A stretch of DNA of 56,015 bases from Clostridia bacterium. Its GTDB lineage: Bacteria > Bacillota > Clostridia > Christensenellales > Aristaeellaceae. The first letter of the stretch is position 1. Every line of letters begins with the position of its first letter. Below are positions 8,544 through 17,045 of this stretch, one piece after another. Both the position numbers and the translations under genes were made by a program. Under the pieces are notes generated by a model. That model had not been told where the DNA came from, ran no database searches, and saw only the letters and a list, made by a program, of their open reading frames with translations. Location: contig JAFRPG010000060.1 in assembly GCA_017429265.1 (NCBI GenBank), positions 1-56,015 on the forward strand. The letters are read 5' to 3'.

Positions 8544-10016
8544 TCACTCGGCCTGCCAGGCGTAGAAGTCGGCCTCGCCGCCGAAGACGAAGCACAGATG
8601 CTTCTCCCCGCTCAGCGCGCATTCGGCGGTGTATTCCGCGGCTGCGGACGAGGCCGGGATCTCGAAGTCCGCGAGGATCTGTCCGCGCAGATTGGTGTCG
8701 ACGACGTACAGGTGGCAGCCGTTCCGGGACGCCGCCCGGATGCGGAGAGTATGACTCCCCTCCCCGAAGTCCGCTCCGGAGACGCGTGTCCAGCTGCCCT
8801 CCTGTCCGTGGACGCAGAACTCGCCGCCGGGGGTGCCGCGCAGGGAGATGCCGGCCTGATTGGACATGGTCGCGGCCCGGACCTCCTCATACGGATTCAG
8901 GGCGAAGCGCTGCGGAACGCCGCTCATCGTGCCGATCACGACGCCGATGGTTCCGTCCTCGCCCACCGGCAGTTTGTTGATCTGCGGGCTGCGGTAGTTG
9001 CCCGTGATGCCCATGGCCTTTTCCACCGGGCGGTTGTGGTAGAACAGGTACCAGACGCCGTCCAGGCAGCCGATGCTGTGATGGTTGTTGCCGTACAGGC
9101 CGAAGTACCGCCCCTGGTTGGGGAAGAGTTCACCCTTGTAAGTGTACGGACCGAGCGGATCCTCCGCCACCATGTACTCGATCGCTCCGCTCGTCAGGTG
9201 CAGGGTGTTGCCGTCCGTCTGCCAGTTGGAGCAGTAGGAGTAGACGTACTTGTCGCCGATCCGGTTGATTCCGCTGTCCTCGAACAGATAGGGCGCGTCG
9301 ATCACGACAGGATCGCAGTCCAGGCCCAGCATGTCGTCGGTCAGCCGCACGATGCGTGCGGTGCCGGGCGCGGCCTCCTGTCCCTGCGGAACGCCGCCGC
9401 CGAAGGCCAGGTAGCCCGTGCCGTCCTCATCCACCATCACCGCCGGGTCAAAGAGCCAGACGACGTTGGCGCAGTTGGGGGTCTGCCGGGTGATCAGGAG
9501 GTGACCGAGCTCATCCCGCCACGGCCCGGTGGGGCTGTCCGCGGTGAGGACGCCGATCCCGTTTCCGCCGTTGCAGAAGTAGAGGAAGAATTTCTCCCGT
9601 CCGTCGATGATCTTGTGCGCGGCGCACGGAGCCCAGGAATTGGTCGCCCAGGTCGCGATGCCCATCGGCCCGGCCACCTGGATGCGGCCGTGGTCGGTCC
9701 AGTTCACCAGGTCCGCAGAGGAAATGCAGTTGATGCATCGGATCTGGCTGTAGGAGTTTTCTTTGACCTTACCGAGACCGTCGTACTCCACGATGTCGTC
9801 GGTCATGTAGACATAGAAGCGGCCGCCGTACTCCATCACGCCCGGATCCGCGCCGAAGCGCTGGGTATACAGCGGGTTGTTCTCCGTGAAGCGCTTGTAT
9901 GCGGGCAGGGGCGTCACGCCGGCGTCGGCCAGCGTACCCGCCTCGGCGGCTCCCCCTCCTGTCATTGCGCAGCCGATCGCACAGGCGGTCATCAGGGTGA
10001 GGATCCTGGATTTCAT
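8544..10016 (-). CDS. Secreted GH43 family glycoside hydrolase
   Basis: GH43 enzymes are beta-xylosidases, alpha-L-arabinofuranosidases or arabinanases with a five-bladed propeller. This 490-residue product has a signal peptide, with a possible lipid-attachment Cys in AIGC at residues 13-16. The three expected acids are candidate D57 (GADPGV, base), D190 (FDPAV, pKa modulator) and E246 (LFEDSGI, acid). Residues from about 370 on look like a CBM6-type beta-sandwich. Two starts are possible: the ATG at 10040 overlaps the upstream stop, while the ATG at 10016 follows AGAAGG and was preferred. It is last in an operon with a dehydrogenase, AEC transporter and HAD phosphatase, suggesting plant-polysaccharide use. 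Substrate cannot be told from sequence. Confidence 0.85.
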   Translation of the reverse strand: MKSRILTLMTACAIGCAMTGGGAAEAGTLADAGVTPLPAYKRFTENNPLYTQRFGADPGVMEYGGRFYVYMTDDIVEYDGLGKVKENSYSQIRCINCISSADLVNWTDHGRIQVAGPMGIATWATNSWAPCAAHKIIDGREKFFLYFCNGGNGIGVLTADSPTGPWRDELGHLLITRQTPNCANVVWLFDPAVMVDEDGTGYLAFGGGVPQGQEAAPGTARIVRLTDDMLGLDCDPVVIDAPYLFEDSGINRIGDKYVYSYCSNWQTDGNTLHLTSGAIEYMVAEDPLGPYTYKGELFPNQGRYFGLYGNNHHSIGCLDGVWYLFYHNRPVEKAMGITGNYRSPQINKLPVGEDGTIGVVIGTMSGVPQRFALNPYEEVRAATMSNQAGISLRGTPGGEFCVHGQEGSWTRVSGADFGEGSHTLRIRAASRNGCHLYVVDTNLRGQILADFEIPASSAAAEYTAECALSGEKHLCFVFGGEADFYAWQAE

Positions 10017-10036
10017 CGTATATGCCTTCTTTCGGT

Positions 10037-11068
10037 TCATGTCTGCGGGAGAAGCTGCACCTTGATGGATTCGGCGCTCATCTGCATGCGGATCGCGTCC
10101 TCCAGCTGCGCTAGCGGGAAAGTGTGGGTGATCAGGAGATCGGTGTTGATCCTGCCGCTGTTGAGGAGGTTCACGGCCTGAAGGTGGCTGTCCGGGTTAA
10201 TGAAGGAGCCGCTGATCGTCAGTTCCTTCTTGTAGACGTCGAACAGCGGCAGAGCCAGCTCGGCGCCGGGCTCGGGAACGCTGAAGAGGAGGACACGCCC
10301 GCCGGGAGCGCACAGGTCGATGGCCTGCCGGGCCGCCGCCGTCCGGCCGACGCACTCGATCAGCACATCGGCACCATCGGCGCGTCCGGTCGCCTCCGCG
10401 AGCTGCCCCTTCAGTGCGCCTGCGGTGGGATCGATCGCGGCGCACGCACCGAGTTTCAGGGCGACCTCGCGCCGTGCGGCCACTGGCTCGCTGAGCACGA
10501 CCTGTGCCGCACCGCGGAGCAGGGCCAGCTGCACCATCATCAGGCCGATGGCGCCGCCGCCCACGACACAGACCGTGTCACCCGTCCGGATGCCGCTCAG
10601 GCCGATCCCGTGCACACAGCAGGCCAGCGGCTCCGCCATCGCCATTGCGCCAAAGCCGATCTCCGGGTTCATCCGGAAGACCTGGGACTCCGGCACCATG
10701 CTGTACTCCGCAAAGCCGCCGTCACGGTTGACGCCGATGGCGAAGAGATGCTCACAGAACTGCTTCTGCCCGTTCCGGCAGTACCGGCAGCGGCCGCAGT
10801 AGATGTTGGGGTCGACGGTCACGCAGTCCCCCGGCCTGACCGAGGTGACGGCGCTGCCGACCTGTTCGACCACACCGCTGTACTCGTGCCCGAGCACGAC
10901 CGGAGGCGTCACCTCCGCGCTGCCCTTGTGGCCGTGGTAGATGTGGACGTCGGTACCGCAGATCCCGGCGGCCATGTTCCGGACCAGGACCTCGTGCTCA
11001 CCGGGCTCGCCCAGGTGCATCTCGCGGACCTCGAAGCGCTTGTCTCCCAGAAAATAGTTGCCTTTCAT
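10037..11068 (-). CDS. Zinc-dependent alcohol/polyol dehydrogenase (MDR family)
   Basis: This 343-residue medium-chain dehydrogenase has catalytic-zinc ligands C37 (GICGTD) and H61-E62 (GHE). The structural-zinc cysteines are C91, C94, C97 and C105. The Rossmann motif is VVGGGAIG. The overall pattern is closest to sorbitol, xylitol or threonine dehydrogenase-like enzymes, oxidising a sugar alcohol with NAD(P). The ATG at 11068 follows a GGAGG site; the longer open frame upstream overlaps the transporter gene and looks non-coding. It lies between an AEC carrier and a GH43 glycosidase, so a pentitol or hexitol substrate is plausible but unproven. Confidence 0.88.
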   Translation of the reverse strand: MKGNYFLGDKRFEVREMHLGEPGEHEVLVRNMAAGICGTDVHIYHGHKGSAEVTPPVVLGHEYSGVVEQVGSAVTSVRPGDCVTVDPNIYCGRCRYCRNGQKQFCEHLFAIGVNRDGGFAEYSMVPESQVFRMNPEIGFGAMAMAEPLACCVHGIGLSGIRTGDTVCVVGGGAIGLMMVQLALLRGAAQVVLSEPVAARREVALKLGACAAIDPTAGALKGQLAEATGRADGADVLIECVGRTAAARQAIDLCAPGGRVLLFSVPEPGAELALPLFDVYKKELTISGSFINPDSHLQAVNLLNSGRINTDLLITHTFPLAQLEDAIRMQMSAESIKVQLLPQT

Positions 11069-11085
11069 CGCGGGAACCTCCTTCG

Positions 11086-11994
11086 TCAGTAAGCCGCAAT
11101 CAGCGGCATCAGCAGGGACAGCAGGGGGATGGTACCGAGGGACAGCAGGGTCGTCCAGGCCACGCTCCGGGCCGCAAAGGTCGCCTCGCCGTTGTACAGT
11201 TCCGCGAGCATGGCGATCAGCGTGCCCAGCGGCATCGCGGTCAGGATGAAGACGACCTGACGGATGTCGGAAGGCAGCGGGAGCAGGAAGAGCAGGCCGA
11301 GGACGGCCAGCGGCAGGATCAGGTTGCGAAGCAGGGCGATCCAGTGATAGTCCATGTCCCGCAGTTCCTTCAGGCGGATGCCGGAGAGCCTTGCGCCGAT
11401 CAGCAGCATCGAAAGCGGCGTGGTCAGTCCGCCGACGTAATCCATACCGCGGAACAGCACATCCGGCCACCGGAACCCTGCGCAGAACAGGGCAAAGCCG
11501 ATCACCGACGCGATGATGTTCTGGTTCAGTAGGATCTTCTTCAGGTCGATCTTCTTCTCCCCGCTGATCAGCATGACCGCGATCGACCAGCAGGACAGGT
11601 TATAGGCCACGTTGAAGCCGACGGCATAGATCATCCAGGCCGGATTGATCGCCTCGATGATCGGATAGCCCATAAAGCCGCAGTTGGAGAAGCCGCAGAA
11701 GTTGGCCAGCAGCGCCCTGCGTTCCCTCTTCCGGGCGGAGAAGAGCGCCCAGCCGAGGAGGATCGAGCCCGGGATGATGAGAAGACCGAGCTCGAGCGAG
11801 ATGAGAAAGCCCTGCAGCAGCTCCGCCGAGAAGGGGCGCTGCATGCTGGTCAGGGTGAGGCACGGCAGGGTGATCTGCGTGATCAGCCGGGAAACGGCGT
11901 GGCTGACCTCATCGGTCAGGATGCCGAGTTTTCGCGCGATCAGACCGGCCAGCACCACCAGGAAAAGCACGGCTACGGCTGAGGTCGCCGACAA
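11086..11994 (-). CDS. AEC (auxin efflux carrier) family transporter
   Basis: The 302-residue protein has ten predicted membrane helices in two five-helix halves. Family-typical features are an early RKLGILT segment, a GFSNCGFMGYPI segment in the middle and small-residue-rich helices throughout. Bacterial AEC carriers move organic acids such as malate or malonate, and some are of unknown substrate. Translation probably starts at TTG 11994, with GGGGGA about six bases upstream inside the end of the HAD gene. It is in the same operon as the dehydrogenase and GH43 enzyme. Whether it exports a fermentation acid or imports a substrate cannot be decided. Confidence 0.85.
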   Translation of the reverse strand: MSATSAVAVLFLVVLAGLIARKLGILTDEVSHAVSRLITQITLPCLTLTSMQRPFSAELLQGFLISLELGLLIIPGSILLGWALFSARKRERRALLANFCGFSNCGFMGYPIIEAINPAWMIYAVGFNVAYNLSCWSIAVMLISGEKKIDLKKILLNQNIIASVIGFALFCAGFRWPDVLFRGMDYVGGLTTPLSMLLIGARLSGIRLKELRDMDYHWIALLRNLILPLAVLGLLFLLPLPSDIRQVVFILTAMPLGTLIAMLAELYNGEATFAARSVAWTTLLSLGTIPLLSLLMPLIAAY

Positions 11995-11997
11995 GGT

Positions 11998-12660
11998 TCA
12001 TTCCCCCTTTTCCGGGCAGAGCAGGGCGCGCACGGTGTTCAGGTCCGGAAGGATGTGCCGGGCCAGCGACCGCATCTCCTCATCCGGCTCCAGCATGTCG
12101 GGCACCATGACGGGGATCATGCCGGCCCTGTGCGCGGCTCGGATCCCGTTGAACGAGTCCTCGATCACGACAGCGTCCTCCGGTGCGATGCCGGTGCTCT
12201 CCAGCGCTTTCAGGAAGATGTCGGGATTGGGCTTGCTCCGCTCCACCATGTCGCCGCCGATGACCCGGTCAAAAAACGGCAGGATCCCTGCGTCCCGCAG
12301 CTGGCTGGTGACGGTGGAGGTCCGGGTGGAGGAGGCCAGCGCGATGAAATACCCCGCTGCCCTGAGCGCGGTGAGCAGCGCGTGCACCCCCGGCTTCTGC
12401 GGCAGGCGTCCGCCGTCGTATCTGCTGTGATAGTTCCGCGACTGTTCCCTGCTCAGATCGTCATAGGGGAAGTCCGGTCCGTAGAATGAGAGGAAGATCT
12501 CCCGGCTGCGCGCCTCATTGACGCCGATGCACTGCCGGTACGGGATCTCGAGGCACTCAAAGCCGTACTTGTCGGCCAGTTCCTGCCAGCCGTTGAAGGT
12601 CGCGCGCTCGGAATCAAAGATCACGCCGTCCATGTCGAAAATGACTGCCTTCGGATTCAT
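11998..12660 (-). CDS. HAD-superfamily hydrolase, beta-phosphoglucomutase-like
   Basis: The 220-residue protein has all four HAD motifs. FDMDGV carries D9 and D11, ASST is the motif II Ser/Thr, SKPNPD holds the motif III Lys, and VIEDSFNG holds the acidic pair. The cap lies between motifs I and II, as in the subfamily of beta-phosphoglucomutase and small sugar-phosphate phosphatases. Placement at the head of an operon with a dehydrogenase and glycosidase suggests it dephosphorylates or isomerises a sugar phosphate. A sugar phosphatase is as likely as a mutase. The operon promoter is at 12702-12729. Confidence 0.85.
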   Translation of the reverse strand: MNPKAVIFDMDGVIFDSERATFNGWQELADKYGFECLEIPYRQCIGVNEARSREIFLSFYGPDFPYDDLSREQSRNYHSRYDGGRLPQKPGVHALLTALRAAGYFIALASSTRTSTVTSQLRDAGILPFFDRVIGGDMVERSKPNPDIFLKALESTGIAPEDAVVIEDSFNGIRAAHRAGMIPVMVPDMLEPDEEMRSLARHILPDLNTVRALLCPEKGE

Positions 12661-12701
12661 TGGTTTCTTTCCTTCCGGTGATCGTTGTGATGTGCATCTC
12701 T

Positions 12702-12729
12702 ATCCTACCATATTTCATGGGATTTTCAA
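12702..12729 (-). promoter_or_regulatory. Promoter of the HAD-AEC-dehydrogenase-GH43 operon
   Basis: On the minus strand, TTGAAA (12724-12729) and TAGGAT (12702-12707) are 16 bases apart. They lie about 40 bases ahead of the HAD start. Confidence 0.55.
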
Positions 12730-12743
12730 GGCTTCGGGGCAGT

Positions 12744-12784
12744 AAAAAACGATTCCCCGCCATGCGGAAAGCAGGCAGGGAACC
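12744..12784 (-). terminator. Terminator after the antiporter gene
   Basis: Read on the minus strand, a GC-rich stem of about ten pairs (12774-12783 with 12751-12761) precedes a run of six T (12744-12749). It separates the antiporter operon from the HAD operon. Confidence 0.75.
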
Positions 12785-12801
12785 GTCTGTCGGACGGGTC
12801 T

Positions 12802-14007
12802 TCAGGTCTTGGCGGCGGGCTCGATCTCTCCGGCCTTTGTCAGGGCCATCTTCGTGATGATCGGGCCGGTCAGCTCGTAGATCAGCGTACCGGCGAGGAC
12901 CACCGCGTTGATGATCAGGCCCGCGCTGCCGGGCTCGCTGCCCAGGTCGCGCAGGGCCAGTCGCGCCATGCCGATGGCCACGCCGGCCTGCGGGACAAGC
13001 GTCAGGCCGAGCCAGTGCACGATGTTCTTGTCGCACTTCTCGATCAGCGCGCCGAGCGTTGCGCCGCTGACCTTGCCCAGGACGCGGACGATCACATAAA
13101 CCGCGCAGATCGGTCCGGCCACGAGCAGAGCGTTGAAGTCCAGCGCCGCGCCGGAGAGGACGAAGAAGATCATGAACAGCGGCGGGGTGAAGCGGTCGCA
13201 GACCTCGAGCATGCTGTCGCTCTTCTCATACAGATTGACCATCGTCGCGCCGATCATCATGCAGACGAGCAGGCTCGACAGGTCCAAGATCCGGCTGTCC
13301 GAGAGGCCCACGCCGATGAAGACGGCGGTCAGGGTCAGCGACAGCTTGTTGCCGCGGGAGTGGAAGAACCGCAGGACATAGCAGAGCACCAGGCCGATCA
13401 CGACGCCGACGCCGAGTGACTTGACGATCTGCAGGAGCGGCATCAGCACCAGCTCCACGATGCCAGCCTGCTCGCTGCCGGCCCTGGCCACGGAGATCGC
13501 CAGCTTGGAGAGGATCGCGTAGAGCATCAGGCCGGTCGCGTCGTCCATGGCGACCACGGGGAGCAGCATCCGGCAGACCGGACCGTCCGCGTGATACTGA
13601 CGCACGACCATCAGGGTCGCGGCCGGCGCGGTGGCCGCCGCGATCGCGCTCAGGGTCAGGCAGATCTCCAGCGGCTGACCGAAGAGGAGCAGTGCCAGGA
13701 ACACGAGCAGGGAGGCAAATACGCTCTCGAAGCACGTGATGACCACGGGCTTGACGCCGATCTCCTTCAGGTAGGTCAGCTTGAACTCCGCGCCGATGGA
13801 ATAGGCGATGAAACCGAGCGCCACGTCGGAAAGGATGCTGAGTTCCTTCACCTGCGTGTCGGGGATCAGATGGAAAACGGGGCCGATCAGCAGACCCGCC
13901 ACGAGATAGGCCGTGACGTTCGGCAGATGGATGTAACGGATCAGCCTGCCCATCAGCAGCGCGGCTGCGAACGCGATGGCCAGGCAGAGCAGCGGTGAAT
14001 CAGTCAT
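12802..14007 (-). CDS. CPA2-type cation/proton antiporter
   Basis: The 401-residue protein has about 12-13 predicted membrane helices and no soluble regulatory tail. Kef/NapA-like features include a start resembling RYIHLPNVTAYLVAGLLIGP and GFIAYSIGAEF. A segment AMDDATGLMLY carries a paired-aspartate motif at the expected ion-binding helix. Such proteins exchange Na+ or K+ for protons. The gene begins inside the end of the upstream PII-like gene (eight-base overlap). That small cytosolic protein may be its gating subunit, replacing the TrkA-N domain that other Kef proteins carry at the C terminus. The ion is not determinable. Confidence 0.88.
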   Translation of the reverse strand: MTDSPLLCLAIAFAAALLMGRLIRYIHLPNVTAYLVAGLLIGPVFHLIPDTQVKELSILSDVALGFIAYSIGAEFKLTYLKEIGVKPVVITCFESVFASLLVFLALLLFGQPLEICLTLSAIAAATAPAATLMVVRQYHADGPVCRMLLPVVAMDDATGLMLYAILSKLAISVARAGSEQAGIVELVLMPLLQIVKSLGVGVVIGLVLCYVLRFFHSRGNKLSLTLTAVFIGVGLSDSRILDLSSLLVCMMIGATMVNLYEKSDSMLEVCDRFTPPLFMIFFVLSGAALDFNALLVAGPICAVYVIVRVLGKVSGATLGALIEKCDKNIVHWLGLTLVPQAGVAIGMARLALRDLGSEPGSAGLIINAVVLAGTLIYELTGPIITKMALTKAGEIEPAAKT

Positions 14008-14350
14008 GCGCCTTGTTCAGTCCTTTCACGAAGTCGACCGGCACGGTAAACGCAATACCTGTGTCGGGCTCGTCCAGACCGCCCGTCACCTTGTCGGCGA
14101 TGGCTGTCATCTTCTCGACCTGACGGTCATCCAGCACCACAAACACGGTCTTGGACGCCTTTCGCTCGGGCGAGTACACATGGCGCAGCAGCGCCAGCAT
14201 CGGGAAATCCGCGTGCTCGTCGTCCGCCAGGACCCGCATCATGCCGGTGGAATCCAGGACGGTGGCCCCGTTGATGCCGGCCTTCATCATGGCCTCGAAG
14301 AGCGGCTCAAGGGCGTTGATCTTATTCAGCACCAGAACAAACAGTTTCAT
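14000..14350 (-). CDS. PII-like regulatory protein
   Basis: The 116-residue protein begins MKLFVLVLNKINALEPLFEAM and contains GINGATVLDSTG. It ends with a segment resembling TGIAFTVPVDFVKGL. Size and beta-alpha-beta rhythm match the PII/GlnB ferredoxin-like fold, in particular the divergent PII-like proteins attached to transporters. No TrkA or CBS domain is present. A good AAGGAGG site precedes the ATG, and its end overlaps the antiporter start. By analogy with PII-like proteins linked to other carriers it would bind a nucleotide and modulate transport. That ligand and role are inferred, not seen. Confidence 0.65.
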   Translation of the reverse strand: MKLFVLVLNKINALEPLFEAMMKAGINGATVLDSTGMMRVLADDEHADFPMLALLRHVYSPERKASKTVFVVLDDRQVEKMTAIADKVTGGLDEPDTGIAFTVPVDFVKGLNKAHD

Positions 14351-14394
14351 ATCCGGTCCTCCTTCTCAGAAACAAGTCTCCGGAATACAACGTC

Positions 14395-14422
14395 ATTATA
14401 ATCCGCTTCCCGGTTCTGTCAA
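14395..14422 (-). promoter_or_regulatory. Promoter of the PII-like/antiporter operon
   Basis: Both hexamers are perfect on the minus strand: TTGACA (14417-14422) and TATAAT (14395-14400), 16 bases apart. It is divergent from the TPR-operon promoter at 14461-14489. Confidence 0.8.
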
Positions 14423-14460
14423 TTCATCTTTTGGCCCCCGGACCGGACAAGCGAAAAAAC

Positions 14461-14489
14461 TTGCGGACACAGCCGAATTGTGGTAGGAT
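14461..14489 (+). promoter_or_regulatory. Promoter of the TPR/DUF4037/radical SAM operon
   Basis: TTGCGG at 14461-14466 and TAGGAT at 14484-14489 are 17 bases apart, with a short leader to the GTG start at 14524. Confidence 0.55.
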
Positions 14490-14523
14490 ATGCTCAGGTT
14501 GAGACGTGAAAGAAGGGATATCC

Positions 14524-15330
14524 GTGCCGCATACCATGACAGACGCCATCCTTGACGCAGCGGAGATCACGGAGAAGATCCGGCCGGTGCCGCAGCAGCG
14601 GATCATGGACAAGCTGGATGAGTACATGAGCCGCCTGGATTATCCCGCCGTGGAGCGTCATCTCCTCTACTGGCTCGCGGAGGCGAAGGCCGGGCACGAC
14701 CTGCGCGGCGAACTGATGCTGCGCAACGAGATGGTCGGCCACTACCGCAAGACCGGCGAGCGCGAAAAAGCTCATGAAAGCGCCGACGAAGCCCTGCGGC
14801 TCATCACGCTCCTGGGCTTTGAGGGTTCCGTCAGCGAGGCGACCGCCGATGTCAACATCGCGACGGCCTGTCATTCCTTCGGCGAATATGACCGGGCACT
14901 TCCGCTGTTTGAGAAGGCGAAGGCGATCTATGAGCGCACGCCCGATTTGCCGCCGGCGCTCCTGGGCGGACTGTACAACAACATGGGACTGACCGAGGCG
15001 GCACTCGGACATTACGCCGAGTCGCAGGCCCTCTACGACAGGGCCATGGATGTGATGTCGGCCGTACCCCGCGGCGCACTCGAGCGGGCCGTCACCTGCC
15101 TCAACCGCGCGGACTGCATCGCGGCGGAGGCCGGGATGGAAGCCGGCGAGAGCCGGATTTTCGCCCTGCTCGATGAGGCGTCCGATCTGCTGGACACCCC
15201 GGATCTCCCTCGCGACGGTTACTACGCCTACGTCTGCGATCACTGCGCGCCCAGCTTTGACCACTACGGATACTTTCTCGCCGCGGAGGACCTTCGCGGG
15301 CGTGCAAGGGAGATCTATGAACGGACTTGA
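14524..15330 (+). CDS. TPR-repeat protein of unknown role
   Basis: This 268-residue cytosolic protein is mostly helical. It contains several tetratricopeptide-like repeats, for example EKAHESADEALRLI, ALPLFEKAKAIYE and NNMGLTEAALGHYAESQALY. TPR solenoids hold partner proteins. GTG at 14524 was chosen because AGAAGGG lies six bases upstream; an in-frame GTG at 14506 has no site. The 3' end overlaps the following DUF4037 gene by 14 bases, so the two are translationally coupled and probably interact. No catalytic motif was seen. A scaffold for the nucleotidyltransferase-like neighbour is a reasonable inference. Confidence 0.75.
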   Translation: MPHTMTDAILDAAEITEKIRPVPQQRIMDKLDEYMSRLDYPAVERHLLYWLAEAKAGHDLRGELMLRNEMVGHYRKTGEREKAHESADEALRLITLLGFEGSVSEATADVNIATACHSFGEYDRALPLFEKAKAIYERTPDLPPALLGGLYNNMGLTEAALGHYAESQALYDRAMDVMSAVPRGALERAVTCLNRADCIAAEAGMEAGESRIFALLDEASDLLDTPDLPRDGYYAYVCDHCAPSFDHYGYFLAAEDLRGRAREIYERT

Positions 15331-16264
15331 GATCGCGAAAGCGTATTACGAGGCCTGCGGACGGCCGATTCTCGAGCGGGAGTTCCCGCAGCTGCTTGAC
15401 CGGATCGCCGTGGGCCTGACCGGCAGCGGATCGGAGTGCTTCGGCTTTGACGACAGCGTCTCCCGGGACCATGATTTCGAGCCCGGGTTCTGCATCTTCC
15501 TGCCCGGCGAAGATGAGGTGGACAGGCGGACCGCCTTCCTGCTCGAGCGGGCGTACGCGAAGCTGCCCCGGGAATTCATGGGCCTGCGCCGAAGCCTGAT
15601 GCAGCCCGTCGGCGGCGCCAGAAAAGGTGTCCTGCGCAGGGACGAGTTTTTCACGGAGAAGGTCGGCAGCCCGGACGGCATCCTGACGGTGCGGCAGTGG
15701 CTGACGATCCCCGACAGCGCACTGGCCGAGGCGGTCAACGGGGAGCTCTTCTTCGACGGTTCCGGCGAAATGACCGCGATCCGCTCGAGACTGAGCCGAT
15801 GGCCGGAGGATATCCGCCGCAAAAAGCTGGCCGGCTGCCTCCTTATGATGGCGCAGGCCGGCCAGTACAACTACAGCCGATGTCTCCTGCACGGAGAGAC
15901 CGGCGCCGCCCAGCTGGCTGTCGGCGTCTTCGTCCGCAACGCGATGCAGGCCGTCTTCCTGCTCAACGGCGCCTTCCAACCCTATTACAAATGGGCTTTC
16001 CGCGCGATGCGGAGTCTCCCCCGCCTCAGCCTGGACGCGGAGCTGCTCGAGTACCTGCTCGTCACGGACAACGGTCCGGACATGGCGGAGGAAAAGCAGC
16101 GGGTGATCGAGGGGATCGCCGGCGACGTGATCGGTGAATTAAGGCGGCAGAGCCTCACGCAGGCGACATGCGGCGATCTGGAAAAGCACGCGTACTCGGT
16201 TCAGGACGGGATCGCGGACGGAGAGATCCGAGGCCTGCACATCCTCGCCGCGGCTCTGGACTGA
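15317..16264 (+). CDS. DUF4037-type nucleotidyltransferase-like protein
   Basis: The 315-residue protein carries the DUF4037 signature LTGSGSECFGFDDSVSRDHD near residues 34-53. It has the G-S motif and the D-x-D pair (D51, D53) expected in a nucleotidyltransferase fold. The rest is alpha-helical, with a segment QYNYSRCLLHGETGAAQLAV that may be substrate-binding. No experimentally proven function is known to me. The ATG at 15317 lies inside the end of the TPR gene, and a radical SAM gene follows after 26 bases. Alternatives are an antibiotic-type nucleotidyltransferase or a protein-modifying enzyme; motif evidence supports only the fold. Confidence 0.75.
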   Translation: MNGLEIAKAYYEACGRPILEREFPQLLDRIAVGLTGSGSECFGFDDSVSRDHDFEPGFCIFLPGEDEVDRRTAFLLERAYAKLPREFMGLRRSLMQPVGGARKGVLRRDEFFTEKVGSPDGILTVRQWLTIPDSALAEAVNGELFFDGSGEMTAIRSRLSRWPEDIRRKKLAGCLLMMAQAGQYNYSRCLLHGETGAAQLAVGVFVRNAMQAVFLLNGAFQPYYKWAFRAMRSLPRLSLDAELLEYLLVTDNGPDMAEEKQRVIEGIAGDVIGELRRQSLTQATCGDLEKHAYSVQDGIADGEIRGLHILAAALD

Positions 16265-16290
16265 TCCGATTTCACAAACGGGGTGATCGA

Positions 16291-16986
16291 TTGAAGCTGC
16301 ACGGTCTGCAGAAGATGACGCTGCTGGACTTTCCGGGCCGCGTCGCTTGCGCGGTGTTTCTGGGCGGGTGCGATTTCCGCTGCCCGTTCTGCCATAACTA
16401 TGAGCTCGTCGACGGCACCGCTTCCCCGGTGATGGACGACACGGAGTTTTTCCGCTTCCTGGAGGGACGGCGCGGGCTGCTCGACGGGGTGGCCGTCACG
16501 GGCGGCGAGCCCTGCCTGCACCCCGATCTGCCGGACTTTCTCCGCCGCGTCCGCGCGATGGGCTTCGGCGTCAAGCTCGACACCAACGGGGCTCATCCGG
16601 CCATGCTCGGCACGCTGATCCGGGAAGGCCTCGCGGACTATGTGGCCATGGACATCAAGAACAGCCCGGACAAGTATGCCATGACCTGCGGCCTGACGGA
16701 GATCGACCTGGCGCCGGTGCGCGAGAGTGTCCGTCTCCTGCTCCGCGGCGATACCGCTTATGAGCTCCGCACCACCGTGGTCGACGAGCTGCACGAACCG
16801 GATGACTTCACCGCCATCGGCCGGTGGATCGCCGGCGCGGCCCGGTACTATCTGCAGTGCTTCACCGACCGCGACTCCGTTCCCTTCGGCAATCTGCACG
16901 CTCCGTCGGCGGACAAGCTGCGCCTCTGTGCCGAGCGCGCCCGCAGCGCCGGTCTTGCAAGCGTTGAGCTGCGCGGCGTCGACTGA
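16291..16986 (+). CDS. Radical SAM activating enzyme, NrdG-like
   Basis: The 231-residue protein begins LHGLQKMTLLDFPGRVACAVF and has the radical SAM cluster motif C27-x3-C31-x2-C34 in GGCDFRCPFCHN, followed by VTGGEP. This matches the NrdG2 group annotated as anaerobic ribonucleotide-reductase activating proteins. Such enzymes use a 4Fe-4S cluster and S-adenosylmethionine to form a glycyl radical on a partner. No nrdD reductase is in this window. Co-location with the TPR and DUF4037 genes therefore raises another possible target. The start is TTG at 16291 with GGGGTGAT just upstream. Confidence 0.85.
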   Translation: MKLHGLQKMTLLDFPGRVACAVFLGGCDFRCPFCHNYELVDGTASPVMDDTEFFRFLEGRRGLLDGVAVTGGEPCLHPDLPDFLRRVRAMGFGVKLDTNGAHPAMLGTLIREGLADYVAMDIKNSPDKYAMTCGLTEIDLAPVRESVRLLLRGDTAYELRTTVVDELHEPDDFTAIGRWIAGAARYYLQCFTDRDSVPFGNLHAPSADKLRLCAERARSAGLASVELRGVD

Positions 16987-17045
16987 TACGCTTTTTCATC
17001 CATGACAGTCATCGGACAGAAAAGAACTGCAAGGAGGAATCACAC

